Below are positions 1 to 8,174 of a DNA stretch of 64,000 nucleotides, piece after piece. The notes beneath the pieces are model-generated. The model saw only the letters and a list, made by a program, of their open reading frames with translations, ran no database searches and was not told the DNA's origin. The translations under genes and the position numbers were made by a program. The stretch comes from JAYWGN01 sp043778255 (GTDB lineage: Bacteria > Bacteroidota > Bacteroidia > Chitinophagales > Chitinophagaceae). Position 1 is the stretch's first letter. Each line of letters opens with the position of its first letter. The DNA lies in contig JAYWGN010000034.1 of assembly GCA_043778255.1 (NCBI GenBank), forward strand, positions 1-64,000, read 5' to 3'.

Positions 1-1
1 T

Positions 2-142
2 TTGCCCGATATACAAACCAATGGCATATACTACGGCTATTCCGTAGGGTTTGGCATAGAGATAAATAATTTAGTAAACATAAAGGCAATATATTACAAA
101 TATAACAAAGCACCCGAAATAGATTATGGGTTACCCATATAA
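2..142 (+). CDS. C-terminal end of a gene cut by the window edge; probable outer-membrane protein
   Basis: An open frame enters at the left edge and ends at TAA 140-142, giving 46 residues. The tail alternates polar and hydrophobic residues (YYGYSVGFGIEINN, then VNIKAIYYKY), as in the last strands of an outer-membrane beta-barrel, but it ends in ...YGLPI and not in a terminal Phe. No start is visible, so the family cannot be named. The barrel reading is an inference from strand-like alternation only. Confidence 0.5.
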   Translation: MPDIQTNGIYYGYSVGFGIEINNLVNIKAIYYKYNKAPEIDYGLPI

Positions 143-602
143 CAATTTTCGTTTAACTATACAATGAATAAAAATTGAGTTCATTTTTTTTCCACCTCAG
201 TAAGGTTTTGGGTTTACACTATTAATCAGAACTAGCTTTACTAAGTCCCTACCTCAAAGTTAACTTTACTTATTAGTGAAGTTTTTTAAGCCACTATATT
301 TTGAAAGTTTAATTGAATAAATGGTTAAACTGTTGGGGGTCAGGCAAAGCCTATACAGCCTTATACCCCGAATTTATGATCCCAAAGGGGCATCACTAAT
401 TTTATGTATAATATTGAAAATAGTTTAATTAAGTTATTATAAGGCTTCTGCATTGTAAACATGGTAAACGTATTTTAACCCTAATTAATACCCCAATAAT
501 TTTTTGGCCAAAGGCCATAATATACCTATTACATAAAACAATAACCGAAATACTGCATTTTACCATAATTGTATTAAATTTATAAAAAAATAAACTGTAC
601 TT
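143..602. other. 460 bp without a recognisable gene
   Basis: AT-rich DNA between the partial gene and parA. No long frame, tRNA or tandem repeat is visible. Two small hairpins can be drawn: AGGC-aaa-GCCT near 342-352 and TGGCC-aaa-GGCCA near 504-516. Neither is followed by a convincing T run. No clear TAnnTTTG promoter element was found before the ATG at 603. Confidence 0.5.
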
Positions 603-1337
603 ATGACTACAATTGCATTATATAACCTTAAAGGTGGTGTTGGCAAAACGGCTAGTTGTGTAAACCTTGCCTACCTTGCAGCAGCCGATGGACATAAAAC
701 TTTGCTGTGGGATGTGGACCAACAAGGCTCGGCATCGTTCTATTACAAAATAAAAAAACATAATACAGTAAAAAACATTTTTGAAAAAAATACGGCTATT
801 GAAAACTCCATACAGCAAACAAGTTTTGAAATGCTTGATGTATTGGCTGCCGATAATAGTAGCACTGGACTTGATGCATTAAACGATGAAATGCAAAATG
901 GCAAAAACAAAATAAAACAAACCCTAAAGCAATTAAATAAGGAATATGAGTTTGTGTTTTTAGATTGTCCGCCTGGCTTTACAGCACTTAGCAAAAACAT
1001 AATAGATGCTGTAGATATAGTGCTAATGCCAGTAATACCTACCACCTTGAGTGTACGTACTTACAATATGGTAAAGCAATACATGAAAGAAAACGATTTG
1101 GATTTACAAAAACTAATGTGCTTTTTTACCATGGCCGATTTGCGAAAAACTTTACACAACGAAGTGGTAGAAACTTTGCTAAAGGACAAAAAGTTTTTTA
1201 ATAGTTATATACCCTACTTAAGTAATGTAGAAAAAATGGGCATACATCAAGCACCCATAATGGAATATGCTAATAGCAGCTACGCTGCTAAATGCTACCG
1301 AGATTTGTGGGCAGAAATTAAAGAAGGCGTATTATAA
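603..1337 (+). CDS. ParA/Soj/MinD-family ATPase
   Basis: A 244-residue ParA-type ATPase. The deviant Walker A motif KGGVGKTAS with its signature lysine lies at residues 10-18, the Walker A' DVDQQGSAS near residues 38-46, and the Walker B-like FVFLDCPPG near 117-125. These proteins form ATP-dependent dimers on DNA or membrane and position chromosomes, plasmids or protein complexes. No parB or parS lies next to it, and the neighbour nfu converges on it with only 9 bp between the stops, so it is an orphan ParA. Whether it segregates DNA or places a surface or metabolic complex cannot be told from sequence. Confidence 0.88.
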   Translation: MTTIALYNLKGGVGKTASCVNLAYLAAADGHKTLLWDVDQQGSASFYYKIKKHNTVKNIFEKNTAIENSIQQTSFEMLDVLAADNSSTGLDALNDEMQNGKNKIKQTLKQLNKEYEFVFLDCPPGFTALSKNIIDAVDIVLMPVIPTTLSVRTYNMVKQYMKENDLDLQKLMCFFTMADLRKTLHNEVVETLLKDKKFFNSYIPYLSNVEKMGIHQAPIMEYANSSYAAKCYRDLWAEIKEGVL

Positions 1338-1346
1338 TAAGTAGCC

Positions 1347-1943
1347 TTATTCACCTACTGCCACTACTTCCTGCACCTCAGGTATCATACGTTTCATCAT
1401 ACCCTCTATACCGCTTTTTAGTGTAATCATACTACTAGGGCAACCGCTACAACTGCCTTGTAGTATTAGGTTCACCACACCGTTATCATAACTTTTAAAT
1501 TGTATAGCACCACCGTCCATTTCTACAGCAGGGCGTACATAATTGTCTAGTAATTCTTTAATGCGTTTTACAATATCGGTATCATCATCGTTAATAATGT
1601 TGCCATCTACTTTTTTGGCTATTATTATTTCATCTTCATTTATTACGGGTTTGCCCTCCTCCAAATAATCCTTAAGGAATGTACGAATGCTTGGTATTAC
1701 ATCTTGCCACTCTGTTTCGGTGGTTTTGGTAAGTGTAATAAAATTGCTAGCAATAAACACACTTTTTATAAACGGAAAACTAAACAATTCACTTGCTAAG
1801 GGTGATGGTTTGGCACTTGTTTCATCTGCAAAGTCAATGCTTTTACCTGGGTATAATAATTTGTTGGCCACAAACTTCATAGTTTCAGGGTTTGGGGTCA
1901 TTTCGGTATATATGCTTACTATGGTATTGCCTGTTTTAATCAT
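1347..1943 (-). CDS. Nfu/NifU-like iron-sulfur cluster scaffold protein
   Basis: A 198-residue protein with the two-domain Nfu layout. The N-terminal Nfu domain begins at the ATG used here (TEMTPNPETMKF pattern). The C-terminal NifU domain carries the CxxC motif in GSCSGCPSS, which binds a transient [4Fe-4S] cluster for delivery to target enzymes. A longer frame starts at a TTG 21 nt upstream, but the ATG at 1943 fits the family N-terminus better. It converges with parA. Fe-S consumers in this window include NuoB/E/F, the radical SAM protein and the nuclease domain of the helicase. Confidence 0.9.
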   Translation of the reverse strand: MIKTGNTIVSIYTEMTPNPETMKFVANKLLYPGKSIDFADETSAKPSPLASELFSFPFIKSVFIASNFITLTKTTETEWQDVIPSIRTFLKDYLEEGKPVINEDEIIIAKKVDGNIINDDDTDIVKRIKELLDNYVRPAVEMDGGAIQFKSYDNGVVNLILQGSCSGCPSSMITLKSGIEGMMKRMIPEVQEVVAVGE

Positions 1944-2031
1944 AACCTTTATTTTATACTGCAAAGTTAGTTATTTTTTTCACACCACTATTTGCTATAT
2001 AGGGAAATACTGTAATTGCTATTATTAGCTC

Positions 2032-3858
2032 TTAAAACAGGTTTTGTAAATAATTTTCGGTAAAGTGTACGGTTATTTTTTTGCCGTAAGGCGATGTATT
2101 AGGTTGCTCACATTGTTGTAAGCTTTGTACTAATTGTAGCATTTCTTTGGTGGTAAGTGCTGTACCTAGTTTAATACTTTGTTGCCAACACATTGTCATT
2201 GCTAAGCGTTCACGTTTACTTATTTTGTATTGGTTGCTATAGTTTTTGTAATGCTCCAATAGGCTTTCAATATCTTGTTTGCCTTGGGCTATACGTATAT
2301 CGGCTGGTGTGCCGTGTAGTACAAAACTGTTATTGCCAAAGGGTTCTATATTGTAACCGAGTATTTGCATATCGGGCAGTAGGTCAGTTAGTAGTAAGGC
2401 ATCGGGTGGGGTAAGGGTTATACTTTCGGGGAACATACTTTGCTGTACAGGTATTTGCTTGTTGGCTTTGGCAGCTACTAACTTTTCAAATAATACTCGT
2501 TGGTGTGCATACTGTTGTTGTATTAACGCAAAGCCATCGTTAGTTTGGTGTACTATATAACTGTTGTTAAGTTGGTACAAATTTGCTTCGTTAATTTCGG
2601 CATATTGCTGGGTAAATAATTCATCTTCTTTAAATGTAGCAATGGTATCGTTTTGAGTGTCACTATGGGTTGTGGTATTGGTATAAAAGTTTTCCCAACT
2701 TTTTAAGTTACCGCTACTTTCTATTTTGTGGGCTTGGTTTTTTTGGGTAAATGTTTGGTACAGTGAGGAGTTATATACGGCTTCACGGTTGGCTTGAGTT
2801 AGGGGTTGGCTTACTGAGCTTAATTGTTGTATATCGCCATCAAGTTCAAAGTCCAAAGTAGGAGTAATGCTAAATTGGGCAAGGGCATGTTTTACGGCTG
2901 CATTTACAAAAGCATAAATTAATTTTTCGTCTTCAAATTTTATTTCTTGTTTGGTAGGGTGTACGTTTATATCTATTTGTTTGGGATCTAAATCAATAAA
3001 AAGAAAATAACTAGCAAAGCTATCTCGTTGTAGCATTTCGCTAAAAGCGTTTGCCACAGCATGGTTGAGGTAAGCACTTTTTATAAATCGGTTGTTTACA
3101 AAAAAGTATTGGTCGCCTCTGGTTTTTTTTGCAGTATCGGGTTTGCCTACAAAGCCGTGTACATTAAGGTAAGCCGTATCTTCTTGTACACTAACTAATT
3201 TGGTTTGGTATTGGTTGCCTACTAGTTGCAATATTCGTTGTTTCAAACTGGTAGCCTCCAACAAATATACTTGTTGGTTATTACTAGTTAATTTGAATTG
3301 TATATGGGGAAATGCCAATGCCACCCTTGTAAATTCATCAATAATATTTCGCAGTTCGGAGGTATTACTTTTTAAAAAATTTCGCCTTGCTGGCACATTA
3401 AAAAACAAATTTTTCATAGCCACACTTGTGCCGTTGGTGTATGCAATAGGCTCTTGTGTAAGTACTTCACTGTTTTCAATTATGAGTAAAGTACCCAGAG
3501 TATCGGTAGCTTTTTTTGTTTTTATTTCTACTTGTGCTACTGCAGCAATGCTGGCTAAAGCTTCGCCTCTAAAGCCCATTGTTTGTAACGAAAACAAATC
3601 GTTTATACTACTTATTTTGCTAGTGGCATGCCTTTCAAATGCCATACGGGCATCGGTTTCGCTCATACCTTTACCATTATCGGTTACTTGTATTAATGCT
3701 TTACCAGCATCGGTTACAATTAGGTGTATTTCGGTAGCAGCGGCATCTACAGCATTTTCCAACAGTTCTTTTACAGCACTCGATGGGCGTTGTATTACTT
3801 CGCCAGCCGCTATTTGGTTGGCTATATGATCGGGTAATAAATGTATAATATCAGGCAC
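2032..3858 (-). CDS. mutL: DNA mismatch repair protein MutL
   Basis: A 608-residue GHKL ATPase and MutL homologue. The N-terminus has the family pattern IANQIAAGEVIQRP, followed by ELLENAVDA (catalytic Glu and Mg-binding Asn), DNGKGM and GFRGEALASI. The start is GTG, and the conserved N-terminus begins right there. The C-terminal dimerisation domain is present (about residues 430-608). However, the position expected to hold the endonuclease metal motif reads LIQQQYAHQRVLFEKL (from about residue 445), where the DQHA(x)2E(x)4E residues are largely replaced, so nicking by the usual metal site looks unlikely. Upstream is a 290 bp tandem-repeat array, not a normal promoter region. Confidence 0.95.
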   Translation of the reverse strand: MPDIIHLLPDHIANQIAAGEVIQRPSSAVKELLENAVDAAATEIHLIVTDAGKALIQVTDNGKGMSETDARMAFERHATSKISSINDLFSLQTMGFRGEALASIAAVAQVEIKTKKATDTLGTLLIIENSEVLTQEPIAYTNGTSVAMKNLFFNVPARRNFLKSNTSELRNIIDEFTRVALAFPHIQFKLTSNNQQVYLLEATSLKQRILQLVGNQYQTKLVSVQEDTAYLNVHGFVGKPDTAKKTRGDQYFFVNNRFIKSAYLNHAVANAFSEMLQRDSFASYFLFIDLDPKQIDINVHPTKQEIKFEDEKLIYAFVNAAVKHALAQFSITPTLDFELDGDIQQLSSVSQPLTQANREAVYNSSLYQTFTQKNQAHKIESSGNLKSWENFYTNTTTHSDTQNDTIATFKEDELFTQQYAEINEANLYQLNNSYIVHQTNDGFALIQQQYAHQRVLFEKLVAAKANKQIPVQQSMFPESITLTPPDALLLTDLLPDMQILGYNIEPFGNNSFVLHGTPADIRIAQGKQDIESLLEHYKNYSNQYKISKRERLAMTMCWQQSIKLGTALTTKEMLQLVQSLQQCEQPNTSPYGKKITVHFTENYLQNLF

Positions 3859-3892
3859 TCTTTTTTAAATTTTTGATTTTTGATTCGTTGAA

Positions 3893-4186
3893 TCTTTGAC
3901 TTCTTTGACTCATTTGACCCTTTGACTCTTTGACCCTTTGACTCATTTGACTCACTTGACCACTTTGACCCTTTTACTCATTTGACCCTTTGACTCACTT
4001 GACCCTTTGACTTCTTTGACCCTTTGACTCTTTGACTCATTTGACTCATTTGACTCATTTGACTCTTTGACTCATTTGACTCATTTGACTCATTTGACTC
4101 TTTGACTCATTTGACTCATTTGACCCATTGACTCATTTGACCCTTTTACTCATTTGACTCATTTCACCCTTTGACTCATTTTAAAC
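3893..4186. repeat. Tandem array of 8-9 nt units (TTTGACTCA / TTTGACCC)
   Basis: About 33 head-to-tail copies of TTTGACTCA (9 nt) and TTTGACTC or TTTGACCC (8 nt), with sporadic variants (CTTGAC, TTTTACTCA, TTTCACCC). The array fills the whole gap between the mutL start and the SemiSWEET gene. It runs past the SemiSWEET stop, so the last codons of that gene are repeat-derived. Mixed 8 and 9 nt units exclude a maintained reading frame. No spacers exist, so it is not a CRISPR array. Confidence 0.93.
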
Positions 4187-4425
4187 CATATAAGCCACCC
4201 CGATAATACTAATATAATAGCATTACAAATAATTACAGGCAATGCATTAGCCCCAAAGCCATATACCAACCATACAATTGTACTAGCAAATATGAGCAAC
4301 AACATATTTAGGGCTAGTCCATCGGCATTTTTGGTTTTATATACTTGTATTACCTGTGGTAAAAAAGTAATGGAGCTTAAAAAAGAGCCAAATAAACCTA
4401 TGGCTTCGTTGGTAGAAATTGGCAT
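4159..4425 (-). CDS. SemiSWEET-family PQ-loop sugar transporter
   Basis: An 88-residue protein with three predicted membrane helices (about residues 7-27, 37-57, 60-81) and the PQ-loop signature FLPQVIQVYKTK at 22-33. This is the single triple-helix bundle of bacterial SemiSWEETs, which dimerise to carry sugars down a gradient. Length is normal for the family. The final residues MSQRVK are encoded by the first unit of the tandem array that lies between this gene and mutL, so repeat-length change could alter the C-terminus. Confidence 0.85.
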   Translation of the reverse strand: MPISTNEAIGLFGSFLSSITFLPQVIQVYKTKNADGLALNMLLLIFASTIVWLVYGFGANALPVIICNAIILVLSGWLIWFKMSQRVK

Positions 4426-4505
4426 AATGGAAAATTGTTATACTTGTAAAAATTAAAAAAGTAAAAATAACAAATTAATACGTTTAATGCTGCAACTTTG
4501 CACTC

Positions 4506-4781
4506 ATGTTTGAAAAATTGAAAATTAAATGGAACGTAAACACCACACAGCTTGTACTAATACTATGCACCTTTGCATTGGGCGGTAGTACATGTGGTTA
4601 TTTAGGACGTAAAGTATTACGATATTTCAGTATTGACAATGATGTAGTTTTTGTATTTGCTTATGTTATTGTAATTACTTTACTATGGCCTATTTGTGTA
4701 TTACTCATTAGCATTCCATTGGGTCAGTTCACTTTTTTTTATAGGTATTTAAAAAAGGTAAAACAAAAAATATTTGGATGA
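4506..4781 (+). CDS. Small two-helix membrane protein (DUF6787-like)
   Basis: A 91-residue protein with two predicted membrane segments (about 14-32 and 47-72). It has the pattern WNVNTTQLVLILCTFALGGS, then CGYLGRKVL, resembling the Bacteroidota family DUF6787 as I remember it. The C-terminus is basic (KKVKQKIFG). The function is unknown. It is divergent from SemiSWEET and precedes purN by 62 bp. Confidence 0.7.
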   Translation: MFEKLKIKWNVNTTQLVLILCTFALGGSTCGYLGRKVLRYFSIDNDVVFVFAYVIVITLLWPICVLLISIPLGQFTFFYRYLKKVKQKIFG

Positions 4782-4843
4782 TTATATTTGGATGATAGGT
4801 TAATAATTTGCCACAAACAAAGTATGGTGTAAGTTTAAATATT

Positions 4844-5425
4844 ATGTTGTTAACAAAAAAAAATATAGCAATTTTTGCATCGGGTGGCGGTAGTAATGCC
4901 AAGGCTATTATTACTGCTTCGCAAAATAATGATGTTGCTTACCAAGTAGCACTTATAGTAACCAACAACCCTACTGCAGGTGTATTGCAAATAGCTAAAG
5001 ATAATAATATTAGTACCTTAATAATTGACAAACAAACATTTTACCATACTAATAATTATACTCAACTGCTACAACAACACTCAATTGACTTAGTAGTATT
5101 GGCAGGTTTTTTATGGAAAGTACCTGTAGGGTTGGTACAAGCATTTAACCAAAAAATAATAAATATACACCCTGCACTACTACCAAAGTACGGTGGTAAG
5201 GGTATGTATGGCAATGCGGTACATGAGGCCGTAATTGCTAATAACGATACCCAAAGTGGCATAACCATACACCAAGTAAATGAAGTGTACGACGATGGTA
5301 AAATACTGCTACAAGCTACTTGTGCTATAGCCCCAAATGCCAATGCAGCCACACTTGCAGCCCATATACACCAATTAGAACACCAACATTATTGGCTAGT
5401 AATACATACAGTATTAGCACAATAA
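4844..5425 (+). CDS. purN: Phosphoribosylglycinamide formyltransferase
   Basis: A 193-residue GAR transformylase, the third step of purine synthesis, transferring formyl from 10-formyl-THF. The substrate loop FASGGGSNAKAI is near residues 8-19. The catalytic segment INIHPALLPKYGGKGMYG contains the Asn and His of the family, and the Asp is in VYDDGKIL. The ATG at 4844 is chosen because the fold begins at KKNIAIF; an in-frame TTG 36 nt upstream only adds an unrelated leader. It is followed after 11 bp by tadA, probably co-transcribed. Confidence 0.93.
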   Translation: MLLTKKNIAIFASGGGSNAKAIITASQNNDVAYQVALIVTNNPTAGVLQIAKDNNISTLIIDKQTFYHTNNYTQLLQQHSIDLVVLAGFLWKVPVGLVQAFNQKIINIHPALLPKYGGKGMYGNAVHEAVIANNDTQSGITIHQVNEVYDDGKILLQATCAIAPNANAATLAAHIHQLEHQHYWLVIHTVLAQ

Positions 5426-5436
5426 AACAAACTAAT

Positions 5437-5886
5437 ATGCAACAAACCCTACCTATACCACAAAGCCACGAACACTATATGAAATTGGCTTTGCAAGAAG
5501 CTAAAAAAGCTTATAACGAAGGTGAAATACCAGTAGGTGCAGTAGTGGTATTGCAAGGCAAAATAATAGCAAGAGGCTATAACCAAGTAGAAAAATTAAA
5601 CGACTGTACGGCACATGCCGAAATGATTGCCTTAACTAGTGCCTTCAACTTTTTGGGCAATAAATACCTACCCGATGCTACTTTGTATGTAACCCTTGAG
5701 CCTTGCTGTATGTGCAGCGGTGCATTGTATTGGAGCAAAATTGGCAGTGTAATATACGGTGTTGCCGACTCTAAAAACGGTGGGCTTACATCGGTTAAAC
5801 TACACCCCAAAACACAAGTAGTAACCAACATAATGGCTACTGAATGTAGCCAACTAATGAAACAATTTTTTGAGAATAAGAGGTAG
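5437..5886 (+). CDS. tadA: tRNA-specific adenosine deaminase TadA-like
   Basis: A 149-residue zinc deaminase. The active-site HAEM (zinc His and catalytic Glu) is followed by PCCMCSGAL supplying the two zinc cysteines, and IPVGAVVV is near the N-terminus, as in TadA enzymes that make inosine at wobble position 34 of tRNA-Arg. Among cytidine/deoxycytidylate-deaminase superfamily members, the EIPVGAVVV and PCCMC patterns favour TadA over guanine or cytosine deaminase. The start at 5437 is the first ATG after purN; the longer frame overlapping purN is unlikely. Confidence 0.88.
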   Translation: MQQTLPIPQSHEHYMKLALQEAKKAYNEGEIPVGAVVVLQGKIIARGYNQVEKLNDCTAHAEMIALTSAFNFLGNKYLPDATLYVTLEPCCMCSGALYWSKIGSVIYGVADSKNGGLTSVKLHPKTQVVTNIMATECSQLMKQFFENKR

Positions 5887-5889
5887 GGT

Positions 5890-7437
5890 TTAAAACCAAC
5901 TACTTTTCTTTTTTCTACCACCAATACCAAGTGCACCTAACAAGCCACGGGTAAGTACACTTGCTGCTGTACGGCCTACTTGCTTTAGTATAGGGCTGTT
6001 AAAAAAACCACCGCCACTACTACTGCTACTTGTTTTCTTTTCTTGTTGTGTAGCTTGTTCTTGCTCTGCTACCTGTTCGCTGTTGGCTTCTATTTTTTGG
6101 GTTAGTATTTCGTAGGCACTTTGGGTGTCAATTAACTCATCGTATTTTTTAAATAATTTTGATTTGCTTACCAGTGCATCTACTTCAGTTTCGGTGAGTA
6201 CATCCATTCTGCTTTTTGGCGGAGCCATCATACAATGTACTAGTGGTGTTGGTATGCCTTTTTCGTTGAGCATGGTTACAAAAGCCTCACCTATACCCAG
6301 TTGTGTAAGCAATTCATCTACTTTGTAAAAGGTGGTTTCGGGGTAGTTTTCGGCTGTTTGTTTTATGGTTTTTCTATCGGCAGCTGTAAATGCTCTTAGT
6401 GCATGTTGTATTTTTAAGCCCAATTGCCCTAGTACACTTGCTGGTACATCCATTGGGTTTTGTGTTACAAAAAATATACCTATGCCTTTACTTCGTATAA
6501 GCTTTATAATGGTTTCTATTTGTTGTAGTAGGGCATCACTAGCCTCTTGAAATATAAGGTGTGCCTCATCTACAAACAGTACTAGCTTTGGTTTATCTAC
6601 ATCACCTTCTTCGGGGCAAGTGGCATATAATTCGCTCAGCATTTGCAGCATAAATGTGCTGAATAATTTTGGTCTATCTTGCAAATCCATACAACGAAGT
6701 ACGGATACCTGACCTCGGCCATCATCACTAATTCGCATCAAATCGTCGGTATCAAAACTACGTTCACCAAAAAAAGTGTCGGCTCCTTGCTGTTGCAGTT
6801 CTACTACTTTTCTAAGTATAGTTCCGGTGCTTGTACTACTAATTTTTCCATATTGTTTTTCTAGTTCCTCTTTGCCTTCGTTGCTTACAAACTGTAGTAC
6901 TTTTATAAAATCTTTAAGGTCGAGTAAGGGCAATTTATTATCATCGCAATACTTAAATATAATGGCAACCATACCACCTTGGGTATCATTTAACCCCAAT
7001 ATTTTGGAGAGTAATATAGGGCCAAACTCACTTACTGTGGCTCTTAGTCTCACTCCTTTAGTTTCGCTAAGGGTGAGTAACTCTACAGGGCAGCCTTGTG
7101 GTTGGTAGGTAATATTGAGGTGTTTGCAACGTTCGGTTATTTTATCATTTACAGTGCCTGGCATAGCTATACCACTCAAGTCGCCTTTAATATCCATTAC
7201 CATTACTGGTACACTTGCATTGCTCAATGTTTCGGCTAGCATTTGCAAAGTTTTTGTTTTGCCAGTACCGGTAGCACCTGCTATAAGCCCATGGCGGTTC
7301 ATTGTTTTTAAGGGCAAGTTTACTAGCAATCCATCTTGTACTACACCATCTAATACAGCTACACCTACTGGGTAGCTTTCGCCTTTAAATGAGTAACCTT
7401 CGGTAATGGTAGAGTTAAAAATTTCGTTGTTGGGCAT
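5890..7437 (-). CDS. HerA-like ATPase (DUF853 family)
   Basis: A 515-residue FtsK/HerA-superfamily ATPase of the DUF853 (YjgR-like) type. Walker A is GATGTGKTKTLQML near residues 53-66, Walker B is LVLFVDEAHLIF near residue 285, and an arginine-rich region follows (LIRSKGIGIFFVTQNP). The C-terminal 70 residues are low-complexity: a Gln/Glu run, a Ser/Gly run, then a KKKSSWF end. HerA proteins translocate DNA with partner nucleases, but no NurA is adjacent, and the cellular role of the DUF853 branch is not settled. It converges on tadA with 3 bp between the stops. Confidence 0.87.
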   Translation of the reverse strand: MPNNEIFNSTITEGYSFKGESYPVGVAVLDGVVQDGLLVNLPLKTMNRHGLIAGATGTGKTKTLQMLAETLSNASVPVMVMDIKGDLSGIAMPGTVNDKITERCKHLNITYQPQGCPVELLTLSETKGVRLRATVSEFGPILLSKILGLNDTQGGMVAIIFKYCDDNKLPLLDLKDFIKVLQFVSNEGKEELEKQYGKISSTSTGTILRKVVELQQQGADTFFGERSFDTDDLMRISDDGRGQVSVLRCMDLQDRPKLFSTFMLQMLSELYATCPEEGDVDKPKLVLFVDEAHLIFQEASDALLQQIETIIKLIRSKGIGIFFVTQNPMDVPASVLGQLGLKIQHALRAFTAADRKTIKQTAENYPETTFYKVDELLTQLGIGEAFVTMLNEKGIPTPLVHCMMAPPKSRMDVLTETEVDALVSKSKLFKKYDELIDTQSAYEILTQKIEANSEQVAEQEQATQQEKKTSSSSSGGGFFNSPILKQVGRTAASVLTRGLLGALGIGGRKKKSSWF

Positions 7438-7488
7438 AGTGTTTTTTATTAAGTTATAAAGATACTATAAATGAGTAAAATAATACAT

Positions 7489-8103
7489 TTACTTAATTTC
7501 CAAAAGCATATTTTTTATTTTTGTACCCCACTGTTCTTGCTTTGGTTTTATAATGCTGTGGTTACTTTCGGTATCGTATTGGTCTTGTAATTTGAGGTAG
7601 GCTGTCCATGCTATTCCGTAAGCTTTATTGAGGTTTTCGCTTATGTTTTTATCAGTATATTTTTGGCTTTCTATATTTCGTTTTAGCAACTCGGCACCAT
7701 ATCTTGCAATGTTAAAGTGTTGCTGTTCGTGGTTGAGTATATAAGGTGTTTTATTTTTTTCGATACCCCAACTTTTGCTTTTTATAAAAAAAGCACTAAT
7801 GTATATATTAACTGTAGTTAGTTGGCTATTGCTTGTAATACCTGCTGTAAATTTGAACCCAACTGCACTATTAGCCACTGTGCCTGTATTGGGTTTTGGC
7901 GAAGCCAAAAAACTACCCCAAGTTAAGTTGGTAGTTGGTAAATGAATAATAGTATCGGAGGTGCTTTTATAGGCTGTGCTGTCATATACCACATTTACAA
8001 TTACTTTTTTGGGTGTTGGCACAAATGCAGTATTGCAGCACAATATAAGAGTAAGTGCAACTAGGGTTGCAAAAAATATTTTTACAAATACTAACTTTTT
8101 CAT
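7489..8103 (-). CDS. Secreted HExxH protein, DUF922-like predicted protease
   Basis: A 204-residue protein with an N-terminal signal peptide (hydrophobic run about 8-25). A zinc-metallopeptidase-like motif HEQQH lies in YILNHEQQHFNIARYG, with a conserved-looking Trp-rich segment LTWGSFLASPKP upstream. This combination resembles DUF922, a predicted secreted zinc-dependent protease family. The Cys pair at the end of the signal peptide lacks a small residue at -1, so a lipoprotein is unlikely. It is divergent from the helicase at 8175. Activity is inferred from the motif only. Confidence 0.7.
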   Translation of the reverse strand: MKKLVFVKIFFATLVALTLILCCNTAFVPTPKKVIVNVVYDSTAYKSTSDTIIHLPTTNLTWGSFLASPKPNTGTVANSAVGFKFTAGITSNSQLTTVNIYISAFFIKSKSWGIEKNKTPYILNHEQQHFNIARYGAELLKRNIESQKYTDKNISENLNKAYGIAWTAYLKLQDQYDTESNHSIIKPKQEQWGTKIKNMLLEIK

Positions 8104-8174
8104 AACTCAATATTAAATAAATGTTTGCATAAAATGGTGTTAAAATAATTATTATTATTACTACCTTGCTACTT

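Noticed and set aside
3893..4186. CRISPR array
   Set aside because: Units are 8-9 nt and contiguous, with no unique spacers and no cas genes in the window.
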